Assembly: GCA_900546295.1 (NCBI GenBank)
Contig: URCK01000072.1
Location: forward strand, 1 to 7,639
DNA length: 7,639 nucleotides
Direction of reading: 5' to 3'
Origin: an uncultured Eubacteriales bacterium
GTDB taxonomy: Bacteria; Bacillota; Clostridia; Oscillospirales; Oscillospiraceae
Within the stretch, counting starts at the first letter, position 1. Each line of letters begins with the position of its first letter. This document shows, piece after piece, positions 1 through 6,331 of this stretch. The position numbers and the translations under genes were made by a program. The notes under the pieces were generated by a model. That model was given only the letters and a program-made list of their open reading frames with translations, did not search any database and was not told the DNA's origin.

Positions 1-98
1 TCGTCATCTGCACGAGCGGCGACCCGCAGGTGTATGTCAACGTCGGCAAGCGCCTTGGGCTCTTCGAGGCGAGCGAGCTGAAGGTCGTGCACATCTGA
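1..98 (+). CDS. C-terminal end of an unidentified protein (5' truncated by window edge)
   Basis: An open frame enters from the left edge (first full codon at position 3) and stops with TGA at 96-98, leaving 31 residues that begin VICTSGDPQVYVNV and end KVVHI. The stop is followed about 20 nt later by a strong hairpin terminator, which supports this being the true end of a plus-strand gene. The tail looks like the end of a soluble alpha/beta protein, with alternating hydrophobic strands and no membrane segment. I do not recognise the family from so short a piece and assign no function. The frame is supported by its codon use and by the terminator placement only. Confidence 0.6.
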   Translation, partial: VICTSGDPQVYVNVGKRLGLFEASELKVVHI

Positions 99-118
99 TC
101 TTCTACCCACAAGAGTAA

Positions 119-145
119 AAAAGAGAGGGCATTGCCCTCTCTTTT
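119..145 (+). terminator. Intrinsic terminator of the upstream plus-strand gene, possibly bidirectional
   Basis: A perfect 12-bp inverted repeat (119-130 with 134-145) encloses a 3-nt loop ATT. The stem core is GAGAGGGC/GCCCTCTC, flanked by A-T pairs that give four T residues at the 3' side on the plus strand. The run of six A's at 117-122 becomes a T-tract on the minus strand, so the hairpin could also stop transcription coming from the right. It lies 20 nt after the stop of the left-edge gene and 45 nt before the next start codon. Confidence 0.85.
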
Positions 146-177
146 CATATTCTCCGATGCACCGCATAGACTGCTGT

Positions 178-184
178 GAGGTGA
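178..184 (+). promoter_or_regulatory. Ribosome binding site of the 108-residue orphan gene
   Basis: GAGGTGA at 178-184 is strongly complementary to the 3' end of 16S rRNA and sits 6 nt before the ATG at 191. It fixes the start codon and is the main evidence that this short reading frame is a real gene. Confidence 0.8.
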
Positions 185-190
185 TTTCGC

Positions 191-517
191 ATGACCGATA
201 CCCTTTCCCCCGCGCCGACGTTTGACGCGGCGCTCACGCGCACCTTCGGCGCGCGCGAGGACTTTTTCCGCGTGCTCACGCACGCGCTGCGCCGGCGCTG
301 CGGCGGGCGCGTGTACCTGAGCGTACTGTGCGACGGCACGCTTGCGCTGTTCGGACTTGCAAACGGCGTGCCCTGTCCCGGGGAGGCCGTGCTTGACCTT
401 GCGGCGAGCGCGTCTCCATGCAGCGAGGAAATGCTCTCTCTGCGCGTGCGCGTCGTCGACTGGCGGCACTGCGCGCGCCGATATGAAGAGATCCTCGCTG
501 CGCGTCAGGCGCGGTAG
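191..517 (+). CDS. Small hypothetical protein, 108 aa
   Basis: I do not recognise this protein. The frame opens with ATG 6 nt after a near-ideal GAGGTGA ribosome binding site and closes with TAG at 515-517, just before a strong terminator, so it forms its own small transcription unit between two hairpins. The protein is soluble-looking, with no signal peptide or transmembrane segment. A basic helix-like stretch (residues about 24-38, FFRVLTHALRRRCGG) is followed by beta-rich segments (YLSVLCDGTLALFGL), and the tail is helical and Arg/Ala-rich. Five cysteines (near residues 37, 47, 62, 77 and 94) are scattered and form no CxxC pair, so zinc binding is not indicated. It runs convergent to the aro operon, and nothing ties its job to aromatic synthesis. 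A lineage-restricted gene is the best description; the codon pattern matches the surrounding GC-rich genes. Confidence 0.72.
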   Translation: MTDTLSPAPTFDAALTRTFGAREDFFRVLTHALRRRCGGRVYLSVLCDGTLALFGLANGVPCPGEAVLDLAASASPCSEEMLSLRVRVVDWRHCARRYEEILAARQAR

Positions 518-527
518 GGTGGGAAAC

Positions 528-572
528 GCGCAAGGGCGGGCATACGGCTTTTCCGTATGCCCGCCCTTGTGC
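528..572 (+). terminator. Shared hairpin terminator between convergent genes
   Basis: Two 20-nt arms (528-547 and 553-572) pair with a single G-T wobble (530/570) around the 5-nt loop CTTTT. On the plus strand the stem is followed by TTTTATTTTT (573-582), a textbook rho-independent terminator for the 108-residue gene, whose stop is 10 nt upstream. On the minus strand the same hairpin begins 2 nt after the stop codon of the aroE-aroK fusion. There the bases after the stem read GTTTCCC, a weak U-run, so termination of the operon at this site may be less efficient. Confidence 0.9.
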
Positions 573-574
573 TT

Positions 575-1807
575 TTATTTTTCTCCTTCTGCAAGTGCCG
601 CCATGATCTGCCGCAGCGTCTCCTCGACCGTACCGTTGTTGTCAACGCTGTAATCGGCAAAGCGCTCATAGCACGCCCTGCGCTTTTCATACATCGCGCC
701 AAGGCCGCCCGCGGAAAGGGGACGACCCTCGCGCGGAAGCTTGTCAAGGTCGCGCCTGAGCCAGAAGATGACGCCGTTCTGGTGCAGGGAAGCGTAGTTT
801 TCCTCGCGCGTCACGCAGCCGCCGCCCGTGGCGATGACCAGACCTGAGCGCCTGCCGAGATCGGCGATGGCCTCGCTTTCCATCCTTCTGAACGCCGCCT
901 CGCCGTTTCTTTCGATGAGGCAGGCGCAGCTTGCGCCATTTTTCTCTTCGATCTCCGCATCGCTGTCGAGCACGACGCGGTCGAGCGCTTCGGCAAGGCG
1001 TGCAGCCACGGTGCTCTTGCCGCTGCCGGGCATCCCGATGAGCACGATGTTCTGCATCTCGCGCCCCAGCTTTTTCCAGATGCGCTCGGTCTCACTGTCG
1101 GGAATGGCGTGGCCTTCAAAGACCTCCGCCGTGCGCTTTGCCTGCGCAACGAGCATATAAAGCCCGCTCATATAGGGGATCCCCAGCGCCTCCGCCTGCA
1201 TCACGAGCGCCGTGCGCGCGGGATTGTAGACGATATCGAGCACCCCCTCAAGCCGTGGGAACTGCCGCAGGTCAACGGGCGACACGCCGCAATTGGGATA
1301 CATGCCGACGGGCGTGGTGTTCACGATGATCTCCGCGTCCGCGTGGCGCTCCAGATTGCCGTAGTTGTCTTCTCCGCTGCGGGAGATGACCGTCACGCTG
1401 CGCGCACGCAGCTCGTCGAGCACGGCACAGACCGTTGCGCTCGCGCCGCCGCTGCCGAGAACGAGCGCCTTCTTGCCCTCGACCGAAATGCTGCTCGCCT
1501 TCACCATGCCGGCAAAGCCGTAGGCGTCAGCATTGTCGCCATAGAGCGTGCCGTCCGTGCGGCGAACGAGCACATTCACGCTCTGAAGCTTCTTGGCGAT
1601 GGGCGAAAGCGCCGCGCAGTACGGGATGACTGCCTTTTTGTAGGGAATGGTGACGTTCAGGCCGTCAAATTCCCCGTCTTTCAAGAATTCGCCGAGTTTT
1701 TCCGGCGCAACCTCATAGAGCCTGTAGTCATAGTCCGCAAGCTCTGCGTGGATGGCGGGCGAATAGCTGTGAGCGAGCTTTTCGCCGAGCAGACCGCAGC
1801 GTTTCAT
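575..1807 (-). CDS. aroE-aroK: Bifunctional shikimate dehydrogenase-shikimate kinase (AroE-AroK fusion), 410 aa
   Basis: This single chain carries two consecutive shikimate-pathway steps: NADPH reduction of 3-dehydroshikimate to shikimate, then ATP phosphorylation to shikimate 3-phosphate. Residues 1-250 are AroE: substrate-site HSYSP (13-17), NVTIPYK (51-57, catalytic Lys57), catalytic Asp94 in DNAD, the Gly-rich nucleotide loop LGSGGAS (117-123) and NTTPVGM (163-169). Residues 251-410 are AroK: Walker A GMPGSGKST (258-266), DSD (281-283), the shikimate-binding Arg in GEAAFRR (302-308), TGGG (327-330), lid GRPL (361-364) and Arg376 before ACYERFAD. There is no linker: the kinase begins at Met251, the natural start of a free AroK. 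Oddities are NAD in place of the usual NTD, QSVNV for GAVNT, and a short kinase lid. Both domains retain their key residues, so both activities are expected. The start directly follows the pheA stop, with GAGGTGA 5 nt upstream (1813-1819). It is the last gene of the operon. Confidence 0.93.
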   Translation of the reverse strand: MKRCGLLGEKLAHSYSPAIHAELADYDYRLYEVAPEKLGEFLKDGEFDGLNVTIPYKKAVIPYCAALSPIAKKLQSVNVLVRRTDGTLYGDNADAYGFAGMVKASSISVEGKKALVLGSGGASATVCAVLDELRARSVTVISRSGEDNYGNLERHADAEIIVNTTPVGMYPNCGVSPVDLRQFPRLEGVLDIVYNPARTALVMQAEALGIPYMSGLYMLVAQAKRTAEVFEGHAIPDSETERIWKKLGREMQNIVLIGMPGSGKSTVAARLAEALDRVVLDSDAEIEEKNGASCACLIERNGEAAFRRMESEAIADLGRRSGLVIATGGGCVTREENYASLHQNGVIFWLRRDLDKLPREGRPLSAGGLGAMYEKRRACYERFADYSVDNNGTVEETLRQIMAALAEGEK

Positions 1808-2947
1808 TCAGATCACCTCGCTGTAAGAGCCAAGATACGAGAAGTCCTCACAAAGCTCCGGCAGCTCGCCCATGAGCTGGGTGAACTGCGGGGCGTAGAC
1901 CGAGGTCTCAAGGTCAAAGTAGAACATGAACTCGAAGTTGCGCTCCGGGATGGGGCGGCTTTCGAGCTTATTGAGGTTGACGCCGAGCGCATAGAAGCGC
2001 GAGAGCACCTGATAAAGAGAGCCGGGGCGGTGCGGCAGCACCACCATAAGGCTCGTACGGTCGGCGCCGGGGTAGATCTCAAGATCCTTTGCAATGCAGA
2101 TGAAGCGCGTGAAGTTGTTGCCCTGATCCTGCACGGAGGCGGCAAGGTTTTCAAGGCCGTAAAGGTCCATGCACGCGCGCGACGAGAGCGCCGCCACATC
2201 GTCTCTCCCGGACTCGGCGACCTTGCGTGCGGCCACGGCGGTATTTTCGCAGCGGATGACCTTCACGTTCGGAAGGCCCTGCAAAAAGTGCGCGCACTGG
2301 CTGATGGCCTGCTCGTGGGAGTAGATCTCGCGGATGTTCTCGATCTTCGCGCCGGGTTTGGCGAGCAGATTGTGGTCGACCTTGATGCGCACCGAGCGCA
2401 CGATGCGGAAGTTATGGCGCATCATGAGGTCGTAGACCGCGTTCACGCTGCCTGCGGTGCTGTTTTCAAGCGGCAGCACACCGTAGCGGCAAAGCCCCTT
2501 TTCGATGGCGGAAAACACAGCTTCAAAGGAAGAGAAAAAGAAGGTGCTCGGGCGCTTGAAGAGCCTCTCGCAGGCCTGCTCGGAGTATGCGCCCTCCACG
2601 CCCTGACAGGCGACGGCGGCCTCCTGCGGGAAGAGCGGCGTCTTTTCGATCGCCTCGGCAATCTTTTTAGGCAGGTCGCCCTTCGCGCCGAGAAGACAGC
2701 TCTGGCGGCTGCGGCTGAGTTCAAAGATGAGGGAATACAGCGAAGAAACGTATTCGCGCAGTTCCTCTGGCGTTTTTTCCATGAGCGTGCGCATCTTTTC
2801 CTTTTCGTGGCGCGCGTCGAGCACGCGCAGGCCGTTCGCCTGCTTGTAGGCGGCGATCTTCTCCGCCGTTTCCATGCGCTTGGCGAACAGCGCAATCAGT
2901 TCATCGTCGATTTGGTCGATCTCTTTGCGATAGTCGTTCAGATCCAT
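1808..2947 (-). CDS. pheA: Chorismate mutase / prephenate dehydratase (P-protein) with ACT domain, 379 aa
   Basis: This bifunctional enzyme converts chorismate to prephenate and then to phenylpyruvate, committing flux to phenylalanine. Residues 1 to about 85 form an AroQ-type chorismate mutase: Arg7, Arg24, Lys35, Asp44, Glu48 and Gln82 fall where the E. coli P-protein has its active-site residues. The dehydratase domain (about 112-290) has GVEGAYSEQA (116-125), LPLENSTAGSVN (158-169) and the catalytic NNFTRF (277-282, Thr280). The C-terminal ACT domain (about 298-379) has RPGSLYQVL (307-315) and LESRPI (328-333), the counterparts of the GALV and ESRP Phe-binding motifs, so feedback inhibition by phenylalanine is expected. 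Length is normal for a P-protein. The ATG lies 5 nt after the aroC stop codon, and its Shine-Dalgarno GAGGTAA (2953-2959) overlaps that stop. The gene abuts aroE-aroK with no gap. Confidence 0.96.
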   Translation of the reverse strand: MDLNDYRKEIDQIDDELIALFAKRMETAEKIAAYKQANGLRVLDARHEKEKMRTLMEKTPEELREYVSSLYSLIFELSRSRQSCLLGAKGDLPKKIAEAIEKTPLFPQEAAVACQGVEGAYSEQACERLFKRPSTFFFSSFEAVFSAIEKGLCRYGVLPLENSTAGSVNAVYDLMMRHNFRIVRSVRIKVDHNLLAKPGAKIENIREIYSHEQAISQCAHFLQGLPNVKVIRCENTAVAARKVAESGRDDVAALSSRACMDLYGLENLAASVQDQGNNFTRFICIAKDLEIYPGADRTSLMVVLPHRPGSLYQVLSRFYALGVNLNKLESRPIPERNFEFMFYFDLETSVYAPQFTQLMGELPELCEDFSYLGSYSEVI

Positions 2948-2952
2948 GGTTT

Positions 2953-2959
2953 TTACCTC
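2953..2959 (-). promoter_or_regulatory. pheA ribosome binding site overlapping the aroC stop codon
   Basis: Read on the minus strand, 2959 to 2953 is GAGGTAA, with 5 nt to the pheA ATG (2947-2945). Its last three bases are the aroC TAA stop, so the ribosome finishing aroC sits on the pheA initiation site. This fits translational coupling. Confidence 0.75.
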
Positions 2960-4023
2960 GTTTCCTTCCTGCGCGCGAGCAGCGCGTCATAGACGGCGAC
3001 GGCGACCGCCGCCTCCACGCACGGCACAGCGCGCGGCACGATGCAGGGGTCGTGGCGGCCGGTGATGGCAAGCTCCTCGCGCGTCACACTCTGCAAGTTG
3101 ACGCTCTGCTGCGTACGCGCGATGGACGGCGTCGGCTTGAAGGCCGCGCGCAGCACGATGGGCATTCCGTCCGTGATGCCGCCGAGGATGCCGCCGCAGT
3201 GGTTCGTCTCGGTGACGATCTTCCCGTTTTCGACCGAAAAAGCGTCGTTGTTCTCGCTGCCGCGCAGCTTCGATGCGCCAAAGCCCGCGCCGAATTCAAC
3301 GCCCTTGACCGCCGGGATACCGAAAAGCGCGGCGGCGATGCGGTTTTCCATGCCGCCGAACATCGGGTCGCCAAGCCCCGCAGGCGCGCCGAGCACGGCG
3401 CATTCGACAACGCCTCCAACGCTGTCGCCTTCCTCGCGCGCCTGCGCGATGGCGGCGCGCATTTTTTCGCCGCACGCGTCGTTCACAACGGGGAAATCCT
3501 TCTCCGCCGTGGAGGAAAGAAGCTCTCCTTCGTCGCAAACGCCCGCAATGGAGGCGATGCGGCTCACGACCGCAATGCCCTCGCGCGCAAGGAGCTGCAA
3601 GCAGATGCCGCCCGCGATGCACAGCGGCGCGGTGAGTCTTCCGGAGAAGTGCCCGCCGCCCGCGCGGTCCTGATAGCCGCCGTATTTTACCTCGGCGGTG
3701 TAGTCCGCGTGGCCGGGGCGCGGCGTAAGGGCAAGGTTTTCATAGTCCTGCGACCTTGTGTTCGTGTTGCGGATGATGGCCGTGAGCGGCGCGCCGCAGG
3801 TGTGACCGTTCACAAGGCCCGATAGGATCTCCGGCGCGTCGGCCTCCTTGCGCGGCGTCGACCAGGCGTTTTTGCCCGGCGCGCGGCGGCTTAAAAAGCG
3901 CTGGAGCTCGTCCAGATCGACTTCCTCTCCCGCGGGGATGCCATCGATCGTCACGCCGATGGCGGGGGAATGGGACTGGCCGAAGATCGTCAGTTTCAAA
4001 TTTTCGCCGTAGGTGCTGCTCAT
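2953..4023 (-). CDS. aroC: Chorismate synthase, 356 aa
   Basis: AroC removes phosphate from EPSP to give chorismate, the branch-point product, using reduced FMN. I place the start at the ATG of MSSTYGENLK (4021-4023), not at an in-frame ATG 21 codons upstream. MSSTYG is the family's usual N-terminus, a strong AAGGAG lies 7 nt upstream, and the longer version would run deep into aroA. Family motifs are FGQSHSPAIGVTIDG (14-28, with the conserved His18), RRAPG (46-50), PRPGHAD (101-107), YQDRAGGGHFSGRLTA (117-132), TNHCGGILGG (273-282) and GRHDPCIVPRAVP (322-334). The length matches typical enzymes of 350-390 residues. GQSHS replaces the more familiar GESHG, a form I associate with Clostridia. 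The start codon overlaps the aroA stop (ATGA), and the stop lies 5 nt before pheA. Confidence 0.96.
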   Translation of the reverse strand: MSSTYGENLKLTIFGQSHSPAIGVTIDGIPAGEEVDLDELQRFLSRRAPGKNAWSTPRKEADAPEILSGLVNGHTCGAPLTAIIRNTNTRSQDYENLALTPRPGHADYTAEVKYGGYQDRAGGGHFSGRLTAPLCIAGGICLQLLAREGIAVVSRIASIAGVCDEGELLSSTAEKDFPVVNDACGEKMRAAIAQAREEGDSVGGVVECAVLGAPAGLGDPMFGGMENRIAAALFGIPAVKGVEFGAGFGASKLRGSENNDAFSVENGKIVTETNHCGGILGGITDGMPIVLRAAFKPTPSIARTQQSVNLQSVTREELAITGRHDPCIVPRAVPCVEAAVAVAVYDALLARRKETR

Positions 4024-5276
4024 AAGCCCTCTCCTTTCAAGCTGCCGTAATCCTCCCAGAAGCGGGGGTAGGACTTGGCAACGCAAGCGTCATTGTCGAC
4101 CGTAACCTCACCCGTCGCGGCGCAGGCGGCAACAGCGGCGGACATTGCAAGGCGGTGGTCGTTCTGCGTTTGGGTCTCTCCACCGTGCAGCACGGGCACG
4201 CCCGTGATGACAAGGCCGTCCTCTTTTTCCTCGACGCGCCCGCCCAGCGCGCGCAGCAGGTTTGCCGTGCTCTGCAATCGGTCGGATTCCTTGAGGCGCA
4301 GGCGGTAGGCGTTTTCGACCCTCGTCTCCCCCGCCGCGACCGATGCGACCACGCTCAAAACGGGGATGAGGTCGGGGATGGGCGATGCGTCGACCGTCAC
4401 GCCGCGCAGCGTGCCGCGCCGGACCGTCACGGCGCTTTCCTCCTCGCTGACCGCCGCGCCGAACGCGCGCAGCACGTCCAGCACGCCGCGGTCGCCCTGC
4501 GAGGACTCAAGGTTCAGTCCCTCGACGCGAACGCCCTCTTTCGCGAGCGCGCCCATGCAGAGGAAGAACGCCGCGTTCGACCAGTCGCCCTCGACGGCCG
4601 TGCGCGCCGGCAGACGGAAGCGCTGCCCGCCGGGAATCGCGTAAGACGCGCCGTTTTTCGAAAATTTGACGCTGGAGAGCCGCAGCGCGTCCTCCGTCAT
4701 CGCAACATAGGCCGCGGATTCAAGCGTGCCGGTCACCGTCAGGGTGCTCTCCCCCGCGAGGCGCGGCAGCGCCATAAGAAGACCCGAAATGTACTGCGAG
4801 GACACGTTGCCCGTGATCTCATAGTCCCCCGCTTGCAGCTGCCCGCTGCACAAAAGAAGGTCTCCGTCTTCAGAAAGCGTCATGCCGTGCGCGGTCAGCA
4901 CACTGTCCAGTGGGGCGAGTGGCCGCTGAGGGAGACGTCCTTCGCGGTGGAATACCGCCTGCACACCAAGCGCGCCGACGATGGGCAGCAGGAAGCGCAG
5001 CGTCGACCCGCTCTCGCCGCAATAAAGCTCGCAGCGCCCCTCTGGCACTTTTTTGATCGGAGAGACAAGAAAGCCCGCCTCCGTTTCCTCGACCGCCGCG
5101 CCGAGCGCGCGGAGGCACTTTGCCGTGGCCGCAATGTCGGCGGAGATGCCGTCGCAGACGACTTCCGTCTTTTCTTCACCGAGCGCCGCGCAGATGAGAA
5201 GCCTGTGCGCCTGCGATTTGGAGGCCGGGATATGCACGCGCCCCGTGCGCGCGCCGGGAGGAATCGTTCGCTTCAT
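4020..5276 (-). CDS. aroA: 3-phosphoshikimate 1-carboxyvinyltransferase (EPSP synthase), 418 aa
   Basis: AroA joins phosphoenolpyruvate to shikimate 3-phosphate to make EPSP, the step blocked by glyphosate. The catalytic set is complete in E. coli equivalents: Lys20/Ser21/Arg25 (K22/S23/R27) in PASKSQAHR, Arg118 (R124) in LPQRP, SSQ 159-161 (S169-Q171), catalytic Asp302 (D313) in IPDLIP, Lys329/Glu330/Arg333 (K340/E341/R344) in LKESDR, Arg375 (R386) in NDHRLAMS, and Lys401 (K411) in VAKSYPRF. In the glyphosate-relevant loop, CGESGSTLRF (86-95) replaces the class I LGNAGTAMRP, so the residues matching Thr97 and Pro101 are Ser91 and Phe95, while the Gly96 equivalent (Gly90) is kept. Length is usual for bacterial EPSPS. 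The start overlaps the aroB stop (ATGA at 5276-5273), with only a weak SD (GGTGGG), so translation probably depends on coupling. Its own stop overlaps aroC. Confidence 0.96.
   Translation of the reverse strand: MKRTIPPGARTGRVHIPASKSQAHRLLICAALGEEKTEVVCDGISADIAATAKCLRALGAAVEETEAGFLVSPIKKVPEGRCELYCGESGSTLRFLLPIVGALGVQAVFHREGRLPQRPLAPLDSVLTAHGMTLSEDGDLLLCSGQLQAGDYEITGNVSSQYISGLLMALPRLAGESTLTVTGTLESAAYVAMTEDALRLSSVKFSKNGASYAIPGGQRFRLPARTAVEGDWSNAAFFLCMGALAKEGVRVEGLNLESSQGDRGVLDVLRAFGAAVSEEESAVTVRRGTLRGVTVDASPIPDLIPVLSVVASVAAGETRVENAYRLRLKESDRLQSTANLLRALGGRVEEKEDGLVITGVPVLHGGETQTQNDHRLAMSAAVAACAATGEVTVDNDACVAKSYPRFWEDYGSLKGEGL
4031..4036 (-). promoter_or_regulatory. aroC ribosome binding site that decides the start
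   Basis: The minus strand reads AAGGAG (4036 to 4031), followed by a 7-nt spacer and the ATG at 4023-4021. It lies inside the last codons of aroA and supports the shorter aroC start beginning MSSTYG. Confidence 0.8.
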
Positions 5277-6331
5277 CGGATCCCACCGTCCCGCATCCAG
5301 TCGCGCAGCGCTTCGACGGGGATCGTCTCCACGCGCACCTGACCGATCTTCTCCGGCACGATAAGGTGCATTTTGCCGCCGGAGATCTTTTTGTCGACCA
5401 GCTCCGCTTCATAGAGCTGATCGAGCGCGTAGCCCGTTTCCGTCGGAAGGCCGTAGCGGTGCAGAATGTTCAAAAGGCACCGCAGCGTTTCCTCGCCGCA
5501 GATGCGGCGCTTGACCGCCGCGCGCGTGACCGTCGCCATGCCGATGGCGACCGCCTCGCCGTGCAGGAGGGAAAAATCGCTGCACTGCTCCACCGCATGG
5601 CCGAAGGTGTGGCCCAGATTCAACGTGCGGCGGCGGCCGAGGTCGTACTCGTCCGCGCCGACGATGTCGCGCTTCATCTGCACGCAGACCTCGATCACAT
5701 GCTCATACTGCTCGCGCACGGGCGTTTCGTCGAGCTCTTCAAAAAATGCCTCGTTGCCAAGCATCGCGTATTTGATGATCTCGGCACAGCCGCAGCGGTA
5801 CTGCTCCTCAGGAAGCGAAGAAAGCGTGTCGGGGTCGCAGAGGACAAGGCAGGGCTGATAAAAGCTGCCCGCCTGATTCTTGCCCGTAGGCAGGTCGACG
5901 GCCGTCTTGCCGCCGACGGACGAATCCACCGCCGCCAGCAGCGTCGTTGGGATCTGGGCAAAGCCCATGCCGCGCTGATACGTCGCCGCGGCAAAGCCCG
6001 CAAGGTCGCCCACCACGCCGCCGCCGAGCGCCACGACCACATCGCTGCGGCTGAAGCGGTGCTCACCGAGGAAGTGCAGCACATCGGCGTAGGTCGAGAG
6101 GTTCTTGCTCCCCTCGCCCGCGGGGAATGTGAAAGAGTGCACACGGTAGCCCGCCTTTTCAAGGGCCTTGACCGTGCGCTCGCCGTAGAGCGCGAAAACC
6201 GTCTCGTCCGACACGACCGCCGCCATGCCCGGCGCGCTGACCCTGGATAAAAACTCGCCCGCGCGGTCGAGCAGTCCACGCTCCACGAGCACGTCATACT
6301 CGCGCGAGGCCTTGATATGGATGCTTCGCAT
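5273..6331 (-). CDS. aroB: 3-dehydroquinate synthase, 352 aa
   Basis: AroB cyclises DAHP to 3-dehydroquinate with NAD and a divalent metal, step two of the pathway. Visible hallmarks are the NAD-binding GGGVVGDLAGFAAATYQRG (103-121), QIPTTLLAAVDSSVGGKTAVDLP (126-148), GKNQAGSFYQP (150-160), AEIIKY (183-188), LNLGHTFGHAVE (238-249) and LHGEAVAIGM (256-265). The expected metal ligands are therefore Glu184, His241 and His257. KKISGGK (314-320) near the C-terminus also fits. Length is typical (340-370). The start follows a good SD, GAGGTGG (6339-6345), placed 7 nt upstream inside the tyrA tail, and the ATG shares one base with the tyrA stop (TGATG). Its stop overlaps the aroA start. No domain is missing and no frame disruption is seen. 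Confidence 0.96.
   Translation of the reverse strand: MRSIHIKASREYDVLVERGLLDRAGEFLSRVSAPGMAAVVSDETVFALYGERTVKALEKAGYRVHSFTFPAGEGSKNLSTYADVLHFLGEHRFSRSDVVVALGGGVVGDLAGFAAATYQRGMGFAQIPTTLLAAVDSSVGGKTAVDLPTGKNQAGSFYQPCLVLCDPDTLSSLPEEQYRCGCAEIIKYAMLGNEAFFEELDETPVREQYEHVIEVCVQMKRDIVGADEYDLGRRRTLNLGHTFGHAVEQCSDFSLLHGEAVAIGMATVTRAAVKRRICGEETLRCLLNILHRYGLPTETGYALDQLYEAELVDKKISGGKMHLIVPEKIGQVRVETIPVEALRDWMRDGGIR

Noticed and set aside
142..170. TTTTCA, 17 nt, CATAGA as a promoter for the 108-residue gene
   Set aside because: Spacing is right, but the -10 match is poor and the -35 element overlaps the terminator stem, so I cannot support it.
1050..1065. Possibility that the aroE-aroK fusion is a sequencing frameshift joining two genes
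   Set aside because: Both domains are in the same frame across the join with no stop, coding quality is continuous, and the C-terminal AroE helix leads smoothly into the kinase. Resequencing could still test it.
1109..2992. A 627-codon open frame on the plus strand opposite pheA and aroE-aroK
   Set aside because: It lies wholly antisense to two genes with complete catalytic motifs, crosses their junction and is His/Arg/Ala/Val-rich without recognisable domains. It follows from the GC-rich codon bias of the real strand, which keeps stops out of the opposite frame.
4024..4086. A longer aroC starting at the ATG at 4086 (21 extra N-terminal residues)
   Set aside because: The extension is not family-like and lies inside the aroA coding sequence. 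The ATG at 4023 has an AAGGAG site and gives the canonical MSSTYG start.
4155..5342. A 395-codon plus-strand frame opposite aroA, plus similar long frames at 3052-3825 and 5366-6250
   Set aside because: All mirror bona fide aro genes, with low-complexity Arg/Ala/His composition and no family motifs. They are shadows of the coding strand.
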